The position numbers were made by a program, and so were the translations under genes. A stretch of DNA of 64,000 nt, taken from NCBI RefSeq assembly GCF_033115175.1, contig NC_084831.1, forward strand, positions 77,943,502 to 78,007,501, written 5' to 3'. This DNA comes from Lepus europaeus. Its lineage: Eukaryota; Chordata; Mammalia; Lagomorpha; Leporidae. Positions 11,201 through 25,912 of this stretch are shown one piece after another. The notes beneath the pieces are model-generated. The model was given only the letters and a program-made list of their open reading frames with translations, made no database searches and was not told the origin of the DNA. Each line of letters opens with the position of its first letter. The first letter of the stretch is position 1.

Positions 11201-14200
11201 GACAGAGAGAGAGATCTTCCATCCACTGGTTCACCCCCAAGATGGCCACAACAGCCGGGGCTGGGCCAGGCCAAAGCCTGAACTTCATCTAGTCTCCCAC
11301 ATGGGTGGCAGGGGTCCAAACACTTGGACCATCTTCTGCAGCTTTCCTAGGCCTTTAGCAGGGAACTGGGGAAGTGGAGCGTCCAGGACTTGAACCAGCA
11401 CCCATATGGGATGCTGGCACCGCTGGCAGTGGCTTTACCCACTATGCTACAATGCCAGCCCCCAGACATTAATCTTTGAAATTATTGTAGAATGAATAGA
11501 TTCTTAAGGTAAAAAAGCCTAAAAACCATCTTGTCAAGTCTTCTTGTTTTCAATCTCCTTTACAACCTCTCCTTTACAGAGCTATCATCATCATTCTTTT
11601 TAAATTGTATTTTTATTTATTTGAAAGGCAGAGAAAAAGAGATATCTTCTACCCACTAGTTCACTCTCCCAAATGCCCACAACAGCCAGGGCTAGACCAG
11701 AAACCCAGAATTCCATCAGGGTTTCCCATGTGGGTGGCAGGTACCCAAGTACTTGAGCCATCACACGGTGCCTTCCAGGATGTACACTAGCCAGAAGATG
11801 ACATGAGAAGCAGAGTGTGGTCTCAAACCCAGGCATTCCAATGTGGGATGCAGGCATCCCAAGTGGTGTCTCAATACTGTACCAAACACTTGCCTCTCGT
11901 CATCATCTTTCTTACAAATTAAATTACCACCCTGCTTAAAAAGCTTTGAAAGACTGTGATTACTACTTGAAGCCTGAGCTTCTTAACATGGCATAAAAAA
12001 TCCTCCTCCTCTGACTTCCAAGCCAGAGTTGCAATGTATGACCATGAAGATTATTCATTGCCTACCTCCAAAAGGCTTTCTTCATGTAGGTCATGTTATG
12101 AATGGAGTCTCCAGGATTGACTTAATGTGGTAGTTGGTTTGGTAATTTTTACCTATTATTAATGCACTATTATTAGAGTATGTAGGTAGCGAGAGGAGTG
12201 AGAAGTATCATGAACTGGCATTTCTGGAAAGGTAGGTAGAGATTTAAATTGCAAGAGCCTTATTTATAAAGCTAAGGAATTTAGTAGTCATTGGTAAGCC
12301 ATTTTGAAGCCTTTAATAGGAGTGGCATGATTGGATTTTAGTTGTAGAAAAAACAACAAAAAAAAAAATCTTAGGTGACAGGACTGAAAGGGTATCTTTA
12401 GGTAGTAAAAAGCTGAACTAGGAGAGTGCTAGTGGGACAGAAATCAGAGCATGACATCAAGAGACTTCTAAGGATTGGGCATTGTGTTGGGTGTTTTACT
12501 TACTTGATGCCATTTCAGAGATAAGAAGGCTGAAATTAGAGAAATGACTTACCTAAAGTTGTACCTGCTATGTCAATGCCAGGCCTTCAGCTCTTGATTT
12601 ACAACACTGTACATACCAAAATTTTCACTGTTAATACAAATGCTGCATACATTATTAGTACCATGTGCATTATACATGCCTGTCTCTTTGCTTACATTCC
12701 TCTGTCATCTTTGCTATGAAAACAGCTTGCAGTTCAAAACTTAATTTCACAGTTATCACTCCCTTTTCTGTGAACCTACCTATCTAATAGATTATGTATC
12801 TATAAAAATTACAGTTCTCACACCATTGTATTACTTTTTTCTAAAGTAAATAGGTTTGCTTTTATTTTGTTATATTGCACAGGTGTTGCAGGGAGCAGTT
12901 CATCCTGTTCTAAGCTGTTCCTAGGAATAATAGATACATATTCTATATACCTATCAAAATTAACTCAGAATCTATTGAGTTTTGCAGTGGTAATTCTTTT
13001 TGGGGGTGGGTAGGAGAAGTAGTATTTTGCTATTAGCTTTTAAATGGCTGTTATTTCTATATATTTTTCATTTTGCATTGAATAGATCTCTCAGAAAATT
13101 GATGCCAGTTGGGAAATAAATGGTAGCAGCCAAACTAAAATTAAGCCAATAAGCGCTTCATCTTACAATTATTGTGGCAGTGCTTGTGAAATGACTTTTC
13201 AAATATTAGTTTGACTCATTTGTTTCTAAGTTTTTTTCTCCATGGGGAAAAAACCCTACATTAACAGATAATGTACAACAATAATGTTAATATTTTTAAG
13301 ACAGATGAAGACATTCTGTTAAAGTGAAAGAAATTTTATAAATGAAAATGTTATTTCACAATAATAAATGACAGTTTATGCTCAGTATTTTCCAGAGGTT
13401 CCTCAGAGCACTATTTCAAAAGAGGCTTTTGATAAAAAGTTTCTGAAGAGAACTAAAGTTAAGAAAAATCCATCTTATCTCCTTTCAGACTCATTTTGTA
13501 CATTGAGATGGAGAAATCCTGCAATAAGAGTATGTGTGTGGATGGGTGTTTAGGGTGTTATGTTCCTATTTAGTGTTGCTTGATTAAATGCCTCTCAACC
13601 TGAATTGACCAAAGAATATTCTTTTCACAAGAGCTAATGTTTCATGAAATTCGCTTTGGAAATTATTGTTTTGCATCTGTAAAGTTCATGGAGATTCTGA
13701 AACATATATAGGACAAGATTTTAATGTATACATATAAAAACAAAATTTTATTTTAGTATTTTCTTAATATTCTGAACTTTATCTGCCATGGATGAATATC
13801 AACATCACCTGGGGAAAAAGCCGTTCGAAAAGAAAGCCAGACTGCAAAAAATCAAATTGGAAATTCTGAGTTGCCAGAATCATTGGAAGATTCAGATAAT
13901 GATTATTGTAGCAATAAAAAAAGGTAATTAGTATAGATGCTGATTCCACATGTTATACTCTAAACTGTAAGAAAAAGAGTGCGGTATCTAGAGTACTATT
14001 ATGAGGAGTTCTAATCAGAACAAATATATGAGTGAGATTAGTGATTTTTTAAGCTAAAATTTGTTTGATTCTATCTTTACTGTTACAGATGAACATTCCT
14101 CTTGAATATAATGAGTAATCATTTCTTATATGTATTTCTATTGTAATCTTTTTGTTATCAGAGGCAACCTGATCACAGAGAAATGTTTCTGTTTATTTGT

Positions 14201-17200
14201 CTTTGTTAGAACAAATTTATCCTCTCTTGGATTCTTGGTTATAGGTAAACTAATCAATATGCTTAAATTTTACACTGGTATCATTTCATTCAAAATTATA
14301 GTACTGAGAATTTTGTAGAGTCTTTTGAAGTTAAGATGAATTTTAATAGACAGTTATCATTCACAAAAGATCTATAAGCAAAATACTTTCTAAAATTTCT
14401 GGTTATTTTTTTCCTTCCATAGAAATTGGACTGTGATTTGAATTTGGTAGTACTATAATGAAATATGATTTTGTTAGTTGTGTTAAAATGTAATTTCTGC
14501 TAATCATTAATGATTTTGAAAGAAAATATGATAATGTCATCAGGCTTACTTAAAAAGAATAATTTTGTATTTGTGCCTAATAGACCACCAAATAAAATAG
14601 TTAAATTATGAAAAGCTAAATTCATGGAATTATGTTTTAATATGAGTTTCATATCTGTCACTCTCTTTAAGTCAGTTTATTTGGAAAAATGAAGATGATG
14701 CAGCTATCAGAAGACAGGACAATCAGGTAAGTTTTTTTAAATGTGACATTGAGAAATAATATATAGAAGTTGAAATAAAACTAAAATACCTAAGTTCCCT
14801 TGTAATACATTCTAAAATCATTATTGCCAATGGTAGTCCAGTAGTTATCTCTGCTTTTGTGACAGTAGACAATATGCCCAAATATGAAGGGGAATATATT
14901 ACACACTAACACTTTTTGATTCTCCTCTCAAATTTTATTACTAGTATTAAGGTGCACTAATCTTCATTTAAATGGCACTTTTAACAGCTGACTTGTACTT
15001 TAATACATTGATACTTGTATTTGATTGGCTCAGCTCTTTAGGGCAGATTAGCACATTAAGAAGAGGTATGCTAGTGGTTAGCTGTGTGATCTTCACTAAG
15101 TTAACTGATTTGAATAGCAGTAGTTTCAAGATGTTAATGCTTCAAATATCAGCAACGTAAAAATTCAACAACAGAAAAACAATCCAATTAAAATTGGGCA
15201 GAGGACCTCAGTAGTTCTCAAAAGAAGAAATACAGATGGCCAACAAATATATGAAAAAATGCTCAACATCAGTAGCCATCAGGGAAATGCAAATCAAAAC
15301 TACAATGAGATACTACCTCACCCCTGACAGAATGGCTAAAATGCGAAAGACACTAACAAATGCTGGTGAAGATGTGGAGAAAGGGGAACACTTATACACT
15401 GTTGGTGGGAATGTAAATTAGTGCAGCCACTGAAAAAAAAATGTGAAGATTTCTTAAAACATTAGAAATAGACTTGTATTTGATTTGTTGATGCAGCAAT
15501 CCCACTGCTAGGTATGTGCTGCAAAGATTTGAATGGAATGTATCAAAGAGATACCAGCACCACCATGTTTATAGTAGCACTGTTGATAATAGCCAAAATT
15601 TGGAATCAACCAATGTGTTCATCATCAGATGCATGGATAGAGAAAATGAGGGATATATACACAATGGAACATTATTCAGATATAAAAAAGAATGAAATTC
15701 TACCATTTGCATCAAAATGGATCAACTGGAGGACATTATGTTGAGTGAAATAAACCAGACACAAACACTGCATGTTCTCCCTTAAATGTGGAAGCTAAAA
15801 TTAAAAAAAAAAAAAAAAGAAAGAAATGCTTGAGTGTATCAGTATTGCTGCAAATATGGTTTTGTAAAACTTGTTTTATACCTTTATCAAACCAATGGTT
15901 CAGAACATTATCCTACTATAGTTTTAATGATCTGTGATTATTTTAAAATTAACTCTATATGGGTAAAATAGTCATATTTGCATTCAAGTATTGTTTATAA
16001 CCATTGTCTGTATTCCCACTAAACTAAGGTTTTTTTGCTTTTTACTTGTTAAACTTATTATTTGGTGAGGCATTAAGCATTTTACTGTAATTTAAATTTA
16101 AAATATGTTATCTCAAAGTAAAAAAAGAAAGGGAGAGGGGGGAGAGAGGGAGGAAGGAAATAGTTATCTTCTTAGAATTGTATGCATGTATTAAAAACTA
16201 ATTAAAAATAAAAAAAGTTTTTAAATCAAAAGCAAAAACAAAAATAAAAATATCCATTAAACGCCAACCAAAAAAAAAAAAAACAAAAAAGAAAAAAACC
16301 CAGCTGACTAGTGGAAGGAAGCTTGGGCATACATGAAACAGAATTAGCCATGTGGTAATAATTGTTGAAACTGGGTTATGGACTCATAAGAGTTCATTAT
16401 GTTGTTTGTTTCAATTTTCAAAAATGTTGACAGTTTCTATATAAAATGTTTTTTTTAAGAAAGAAAGAAGAAAAGAAAAGAAAGAAAGAAAACCCCAACA
16501 GTGTTGATGGGAATGTAAATTAGTATAGCATTATGAAAAACAGTGTGGAGGTTCTTTAAAGCATAAAAAAACAGAACTACTGATCCAGGACCTCAATTAC
16601 TGGGTACATGGCCAAAGGCAAGGCAGTCAGTCTATAGAAGAGACATCGGCACCCACTGTGTTCACTGCACCACTTCTCATAGTAGCCAAGATATAGACTC
16701 AACTAAAGTATCCATCAGTGGATGAATGGATAAAGAAACTGTGGTGTAAGTGCTCAATAGAATACTGTTTAGCCACACACACACACACACACACACACAG
16801 GAATCCTGTCACATGTCACAATATGGATGAGACTGGAGGATGTCATGTGAAATGAAATATGCCAGCCACAGACAACAAATTCTACATTTTCTCAGTCACA
16901 TGTGGAAAGTAAATGGGTTGATCTCATAGAAATAATGGTTACCAGTGAATGGGAAGGTAGTGAAGAGGGCAGTGGAGTCAATCTAGACCATTAGGATCAA
17001 ATTCCAGTTCTAGTACCTTCCAGCTGTATGTATGACCTGGGCAGGCTACTCAGCTTCTTCATCTGTAAAATTCAGTTGGTAATTGGATACCACCAAACAG
17101 AAAGGAGGAATACATTCTAATGTTGCATGGCATAGTAGAGTGACTATCATTAGCAATAATCTATTATATATTTCCAAATAGTTAGAAGAAAAGGTTTTTA

Positions 17201-20200
17201 ATGTTCTTAACATCTCAGTGTTTGAGATGATGCATATGCTAATTACCCTGGTTTGATCATCACACATTCTTACATATATGGAAATACCACACGGCACTCC
17301 ACAAATATGTACAGCCCAGCCCCAGCCATTGCGACCATTTGCAGAGTGAACCAGTGGATGGAAGACCACTATCTATGTTTCTTTATACCTTTCTCTCTGT
17401 AACTCTGCTTTTCAAAATAAATATATTTTTTAAAAGAATGATTTCTTAGTATGAATTTTTTCTAAGATTTTATTTATTTATTTGAGAGGTGGAGTTACAG
17501 AGGGAGAGACAGAGAAAGGTCTTCCATCCACTGGTTCACTCCCTGAATGGCCACAGCAGCTGGAGCTTAGCTGATCTGAAGCCAGGAGCCAGGAGCTTCT
17601 TTTGGGTCTTCCATGTGGGTACAGGGGCACAAGCACTTGAGCCATCTTCCACTGCTTTCCTAGGCCATAGCAGAAGAGGAGCAGCTGTGACATGAACCAG
17701 TGCCCATATGGGATGTCAATGCTGCAAGTGGAGGCTTAGCCTACTACACCACAGTGCCAGCCCCAGAATAAATTTTTTTCCCAGCTGCTCCATATCCAAT
17801 CCAGCTCACTATTACTGTGCCTGGGAAACAGCGGAAGATGGCGTGAGTGCTTGGATCCCTGCCATGCATGGGGAAGACCTGGATGGAGTTACTGGCTCCA
17901 GGTTCTGCCTGATTCAGCCCCAACAGTAATGGCCATTTGGGGAGTGAACCAATGGTTGGAAAACTCTCTGTCACTCTACTTTTCAAATAAATAAATCTTA
18001 GGGGGGAAAAAAAGTGTGTATGAATTGGTGTACATGTTTCCTACTTCTGTCTGCTTAAAGGGCCTAGAAGAAGTGAGGACACCCAGAAATTGATTTATAA
18101 GCACCATTCACCAAACAATAAGGGAAACTTGGAGAAATGATGAATTGATTAATTCTTTGGCTAAGGCAAGAAAAATACAAGATGAGCTTGGAATATCTTA
18201 TGGCAGAGAATAAGGAAATGCTCAAAAAAAAAAATGTCTGGAGCACATTGGTACAAACTTGAAAGAGTTCCTAATGCCAAGGCAACCAAGTAAATATGGA
18301 TAATGTTAGATTATGGCCCATACACCATAGATAATGGTTGTAATACTGCTATAGTTTGAATAGGATATGGCTTCTGAAGTCATGCAGATAGTTAAATCTC
18401 ATTTATAAACTGATGATATTAAGAGGATAGAAACTTAATACAATTATGGTGTCTAGGAGAAGGGCCTTAGTGGGAGGTCCATAGATCCTTAGGAACAGAC
18501 CCTTAGAAGGTGGCTGTTGAGCCCAATGTCTCCTGACTTACCATGTGGTCAACCCTGCATACACAGTCCACCATTGCTGTCTTCTAGCCGGAAACAATAG
18601 CTGGACCAATGGGGCCCACCTGGTCTTAGCCTGTGAACCTCCAAAACAGTGAGCCAAAATGAATCTCCTTCATGAGTAGGTTGTCTGAGGTATCTTGCTG
18701 TTGTAACAAAAAGCTAACTAATATAAATATCCAAACTCACCTGAACATTTTGTCTTTTCAGTGGGGGAGAAAAGACAGTTCTTTGTTGGAGTAGCATCTC
18801 TGTCTTTAATGTGCTGTACACTCTTATTTAATGCTATAACTAGTACTCCAACAGTATTTTTTTTTTTCACTTTGTGTTGCTATATGGGGGCAAACTGGTG
18901 AAATCTTTACTTAATATATACTAAACTGATCTTCTGTATATAAAGAGAATTGAAAATGAATCATGATGTGATTGGAAGGGAGAGGGAGCGGGAAAGGGGA
19001 GGGTTGTGGGTGGGAGGGAAGTTTTGGGAGGGGGAAGCCATTGTAACCCATAAGCTGTACTTTGGAAATTTATATTCATTAAATAAAAGTTTAATAAAAA
19101 ACAAACAAACAAAAAAGATTTATTTATTTGAAAGAGTTACAGAGAGAGAGAGAAAGAGAAAGCACTTCCATCCTCTGGTTCACTCCCCAAATGACCACAT
19201 CAGCCAAGGCTGGGCCAGGTCAAAGTCAGGATTCAGGCACTTCATCTGGGTCTCCCATATGGGTGCAGGGGCCCAAAGACTTGGGCCCTCTTCTGCTGCT
19301 TTCCCAAGTACGTTAGTAGGGAGCTGGATCAGAAGTGGAGTAGCTGGGACTTGAGCACGCTGGCCTCTAATTTTTTTTTAAGATGTTGAAAGGCAGAGAT
19401 ACAGAGAGAGAGCGAGCGCGCGCGGAAAAGAGATCTTTGATCTGCTGGTTCACTCTGCAGAGGGCCAGCCAGGGTTGAGCCATGCTGAAGCCAGGAAGCT
19501 GAAACTCCATTCGAGTCTCCCATGTAGGTTCAGGGTTCTAAGTACTCAGGGCATCTGCTGCCGCTTTCTCAGGCACATTAGCAAGGAGCTGGATTGGAAG
19601 TGGAGCAGTCAGGTAAGAATCAGCACTCATAGGATGCCAGGTGGCAGCTTAACCCCACTATGCCACAATGTCAGCACCATCCAGTGTATTCTTTGAAATA
19701 ATGGAGAAATTTTAAGAATTTGTAAAATATTTGTAAGATGAATTGGTTTTAATGATACCAATAAAAAACAACTGCCAGGCACTGTTTTAAGTATTTTACA
19801 CATATTGATTTATTTAATCCTCACAAAAAGCTTATAAGGCAGGTATGGTTATCATCCTCATTTGTGAAAAAACTACCCAGGTCATACTTGTAGGTGGAAG
19901 ATACTGGAGCTGGAATTTGATCCTAACGGTCTAAACTGGCTCCAGAGTTCATGCTTTGAACCACTGAAATAAATATCTATTATCATCATAATAAAGCAGC
20001 AAGCAATTAAATAGCATGTATTGAGCCAATCTGTGTCCTAGGTGCTTCACATATGTTATCTCATTTAATTCCACAACACTCTGAGGAGGTACTATTATCC
20101 TCCTCCTCAGATGAGGAAACTAAAACACAGAAAGTTATATTACCTTTTCCATGGTTGCAAGTTAATGGAGTCTGCACAAGCCCTGGTAGGAGAATCACCA

Positions 20201-22509
20201 CTCATGGCCCTTGGGTTCTGCCTCAAAGGCATGAAATCTCCAGCAGATTTGTTGTTCAGTTGTTGATAGATATTTATATCATTTCCAACCTTTACCTCTT
20301 ACAAACAGTGCACACAAACATGAGAGGAATGTACTGTGTCTAGAGTTTTTGAAAATGGTTATCTGTTGTTTAATTAAGTTACGTTAAATTGTGTTCTAAG
20401 ATGCTTGTACAAATGAACACTCCCCCTAGGAATCCAAGAGATTTCCTGTTTTTCTACATCCTCAATAAAACATGCTGCCTTCACACTTTAAAACTGGTGG
20501 CAGTCTGGTGGCTGCTTAACATTATTTCACCGTGATTATCCACAAAGTTCATCATGCTTTCATATTTCATTGATCACACTTTTATAGTCTTAAAAATTAG
20601 TTGTTCAAGTATGTCTATTGGGTTATCTGCCATTTATTTCTGATTAAGTAGGGATATTTAATACATTCTGGGAGATAGTCCTTTGATGCTTCTGGGTGTT
20701 GCAATTATCTTCTCCCACGTTATGATTTATCTGTTGTCTACCTTGGTGAATACATTGTTTCAATATCCCATAACCCTATTTAACTCTTTCCACATTATCT
20801 TTCTATGTTTTAGATTTAGAACAGTAGGTTAAAATCTCCTTTGATTAGTGTGTTACTATTTATCCTTGTATCTCCTGTGCTTTCTTAGGTAAGTTTATCT
20901 GTATTATTTAACCTAAAGTTGTTTTTGTGTGGATATTACTGCATTTGCATTACTAAGTGTCCTTCTTTGGCTCCTTTAGTGCTATAATTTTTTGGCCTCA
21001 ATTCTTCCTAATTGCATATCAAGACACTTGAGTTTCTTTTTTCTTGTTTAGTTGGTGTAGCTCCATTCATCAACTTACTCCTTTTTGTCAGCTGAATCAT
21101 TTCATTTTAAAAAAATATTTTATGTACAGCCTAAAGTCAGGTTTTGCTTTGTGACCCAGTTGAAAAATCTTTTTTATTGAAGAGATGAACGTTTCCATTT
21201 ACATTATTGATAGGACTGATATGTTTGGTCTTAGATTTGTCATTTTATTTGTTGTTATAGTTACTGTGTATCTTTTACTATGCTTTTTTTCTATCTGCTA
21301 TTTAGGAAGTTTTGTATCTTTATTGTAGTGTTTATTTTTCTAATAATACATTTGTGCCAGTGTTCTTGGTCTTTTGTTTTCTTTTTTAAAAAATTATGCT
21401 TTGGAGAGGCCAGTGTTGTACAGCAGGTTAATCTGCTTTCTGCAACATGAGTATCCCATATGGGTGCTAGTTCATGTCCCAGCTGCTCCACTTTCCACCC
21501 AGCTCCCTTCTAATGAACCTAGGAAAGCAGCAGAGGATGACCCAAGGGGCCCTTGTACTCATGTGGGAGACCCAAATGAATCTCCTGGCTCCCCGCTTCA
21601 GCCTGTCCTAGCCATGGCTGTTGCAACCATCTGTGGAGTAAACCTGAAAGATATCTCTCTCTCTCTCTCTCTCTCCCTCCCTCCCTCCCTCCCTGTAACT
21701 CTGCCTTTCAAATAAATAAGTAAATTTTTTAAATGAGCAGTTTGCAAAATAATTAAGAAAAATAATTCAAGGAGTATCAAAAGGAGAAAAGTATCAAAAC
21801 TGTTTGACTAAATATATTTAAAAATTATGCTTTGGTTTTGATTTGTTCTATTGAAAATTGTGCTCTGTCTTCTGTCTTATATTTAGGACAATCAAAATTT
21901 TTCCATCATGTCTTGGTTGAACTACAACTTGTAGTAGGAAAAGCTCCTGAGTACATTATTGCTTTAGTTCCAGGACATTTAAAACTCTCTGGAGCAGGAA
22001 TGAGCAAACTAAGGCATATAACATCTTTAATAAGGCTTGCTAGCTAAGAGTGTTTTTACATTTTTAGAGAATGATGACAAAGATAAAAAGAAGACAGTAT
22101 GGCTGAGACCATATGTGGCCTGTGCATATTTATTTACTCTCTGGCCCTTTATAGAGAAGGATTGCTGATCCCTTCTCTTGAACCTTGATAATTAAGGGAT
22201 AATTTGATTGACTGTAAAATCCTTGGCTCAACTCCCTTGAGTCTCCTTAAAATGTTGCTCTATGATTTCTTGATTTATGTATTATTATTTAGCAGTATGA
22301 TACCAACCTGATTTTTTTTTTTTCTTTGTAAACTGATTTGGGTATTTTTTTGCCTGGAAAGCCAGAGGATTTCTTTACTATATTTACCTGGCTATCTCTC
22401 AGTTGAGAATTCTAGGTCTGTTTTTTGTTTTTTGTTTTTTTTTTTTTTTCTAGGTACATAGTGGGCCTTTTTCAGTATAAAATTCAGGACTTATTTTCAT
22501 TCTTCCTTC

Positions 22510-22564
<55 letters not shown>

Positions 22565-25500
22565 CCCTTTTAAAGTTATTTATTTTGAAAGTCAGAGTTG
22601 GAGAGAGAGATCTTCCACCTACTGGTTCCCTCCCAAGATGGCTACAATGACCAGCACTGGGTCAGGCCTGAGCCAGGAGCTTCATCCAGGTATCTCATGT
22701 GAGCAGGGGTACATTATATAATGTGCAAGTTATAGTGGAATGGAGAGTCTGCTTTCCACAGGCCATTAGGAAGCTGAGTGGGAAGTGGAGCAGCCAGAAC
22801 AAGGCAAGAGCCTATATGGGATGCAAGCTTTACCTGCTATGCCACAACTCCAACCCCAAGATTTACTTTATTTCAATAATGTTTTTAAAATTATAACTTT
22901 AAATAGATCTATCTTTTTACAAGGACCACAATTTATCTTAGATCTTCTTTACCTTTTGTATCTTACTCTTTCTGCACCATTTTATTATTTTCTTTATGTT
23001 TCATTTTCTTGGCTCCTTTTATTTCTCCTCTTTGTTATCCTTACTGTATTTTTGGTCATATCTATTCCCTCTTGGATACCTGTGAATTTACTCAATTTTG
23101 AGACAATTTTGGTTTTTTCTTAATTTCTTTCTTGTATTTGGCCAACTTAGATTTCACATCTTCCACTTGTTTTTCCATTCTTTTTTGAATATCTATTTAT
23201 TTATTTAATTGGAAGAATTACAGAGAGAAAGATAAAGAAAGAAAGACAAGTCTACTATCTGCTGGCTCACTCCCCAAATGACTGCAACATCAGGGGCTGG
23301 GCCTGGCAGGAGCCAGAAGCTTCTTCCAAGTCTCCCAAGTGGGTGCAGGGGCCAAAGCACTTGGGATATCCTTTGCTACTTTTCTAGGCATATTAGCAGG
23401 GAGCTGGACTGGAGGTGAAGTAGCTAGAACTCAAACCGGCACCCATATGGGATACTGGCATCACAGGCGGTGGCTTAATCCACTACACCACAATGCTGGC
23501 CTCTGTTTTACATTTTCATTCAAGCTTTTAAATGTCTATTTTATGGTGTTTGATAATATCTACAAATGCTTGCATAATTATATTTAATCTATTTTTGGAT
23601 CATTGTTAAGTTCTGTGCTTCATAATTCTGTTTTGTCTTGTTTTCAGCTCTCAGAGTTGAGATTTTATTAATAAATAACTGTGTGGATGCTTGATTATTT
23701 CATAGACTTTGTGTTTACTTAATTTTTTTGTTGTTGAGAAATATGGAGTGTTTTGGAGTTTCTTAGAACAGGAGCACCCTCTTCTGTTGCTGTAGTGAAA
23801 TGCAGTTTCCCTCCTTCCCTCCCTCCCTCCCTTCCTTTATCCTCACTCCCTTCCTGTCTCCCTCCCTTCTTTCTTTCCCCCCTTGCTTCCTCACGTCCCT
23901 CCCACAATCCAATTCTCCCAGGCTCTGCTCTCCATTCCAGTATCCTGCTAATGCACACTCTGGGAGGCAGCAGGTGATAAAACAGGTAGTTGAGTCTCTG
24001 GCATCCACTTGGGGGACCTGGATTGAGTTCCTGGTAATTTGCCAGCACTTGGGAAATGAACCAGGAGATAGATCTCTCTCTTTGTCCCTCTCTTTATCTC
24101 TCTCTCTCTGCTTCTCTGTCTTTCAAATGGATAAAATATGTAAATTCGAGAAAACATTTGTTAAATAATAAAACACAAAAATTAGAAAAGATTAAGGCAA
24201 TATAAACACAAATACAGGTAAGATAATATATGAGAATAAAATGTTAAACTGCTAGAATTTTAAAAGTGATAAAATAATCAATTTTCTAAACAACTGTAAG
24301 TTATCACAATTGACTAAACATGAAAAAAATCAGTAGTTACCCTAGAAAACTTTGAAAAGTTATAACAAGTGACTGAGACCAGAAATCTTGTCAGGAAATT
24401 ATGTTTGAAAGGAAAATAATATAATGTCCAAGTTACGGTGGAGTGGAGAGTCTGGAGCATGAGAGAATCTGTAGCTATAAATACAGAATTGGGAGTTCAT
24501 CTCCCTCTAAGTAAAATAATGCATTGCTCATATGCATCATCAAATACAGAGACGTGGAAAAAAGACGTGATTTTCATGTTTCCTTACAGACAGGTGAAAA
24601 AGAGTGTATCACCCTACCAGATCTTGCTGATTTTCCTTCACTTCCTTGTCATCCTGTTCTTTCTTCAGAAATAACTGATCCCTCTTTTTTACAGATTGAG
24701 AGTAAGTATTGTCACACTTTAAGTACAGATGATTCTGTGAAGTAAAGTATGTTACGGGATAGTCATTATTTTATACATACAGAGTTTCAGGATGGGAAAA
24801 TTGAAAAGTTCTGGAGATAAATGGTGGTGATGATTGTGCAACAGTGTGAATGTACTTAATATCACTGAATTGTACACTTACAATGTTAAAATTTATTATA
24901 GGCAAGAGGTATTCAAAAAGTTCATGAGAAGTAGTATTGTACAAAAACTGCATGGTTTAAAAAATTTTCTGGTACTAAAATGAATTTATCTTTAATTCCA
25001 TTTCAACAAACTTTTTAAAGTACACTCATATCTTTTACTGTATTGAAAACTGATATTAATTTTATGTTGACTACTGCATTGTGTAGTCACTAATATTTCA
25101 TTTTAAAAATACACTCTACTTTTCCATGGAAAATCTAAGTGCAGTAACTTTGGATCCAAGATAAATTTGCCAAAATAATTAAACCAAAAAAGCATAAGCA
25201 TAACTATCTGAGCTTTACCTAGTTTCTAATCATATATGTAAATGCAAAAAATGTACTATTTTATAAATCTCCTGTGTATCACTCTTTGAAGCTGAAATTA
25301 CTCCTCTACATTTTCCATATTGGTAAATGCAGCAAGAAAAATGCGAGTTTGGGTCAAATTTCATTCTTGTTCTTTTAGACACTTAAGTTTTACACTCCAT
25401 CTTTTAAAATATGAACCCTTTTGTGGCTTTTAGACATTGATGAATGTGGGTTATAATCTCTTTAGGAGAGAAGATTATTGAGCAAATGAAACAAATAAAG

Positions 25501-25876
25501 GAAGAAAGAAGACATCTGGAAAGAATTCGAGAAGTACTATTAAAAAAAGTTGAAAAGCTATTTGAACAGAACAAATTGAAGCGCTATCATGGTATAGTTT
25601 ATTACATACTTCTGAAGTTTTGCAGAATTAATTTTGGAATATTAATACAGTTATAATTAATATTTGCTGTCTTAATGTTCAAGTTCTAGATCCACTTCTG
25701 ATTCCAACTTCCTATAGATGTTCACCCTGGGAGGCAGTGGGTGATAGTTTAAGTACATGGGTCCCTGCCACCCATGTAGAAGGCTCCTCAGGACTGCTTA
25801 GGCCTTGGCCAATCTGGCTGTTGTAGGCTTTTGGGGAATGAACCAACAGAGTAAGAAAACTCTTTCTCACCACCTT

Positions 25877-25912
<36 letters not shown>

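Noticed and set aside
13368..13553. Lysine-rich open stretch as an extra SPATA1 exon
   Set aside because: No AG/GT pair around it keeps the phase-1 input needed after exon 4918-5146, and the translation does not resemble SPATA1.
16773..16799. Tandem repeats as a possible CRISPR array or origin
   Set aside because: These are simple (CA)n, (TC)n and (GA)n microsatellites of a mammalian genome; there are no spaced direct repeats.
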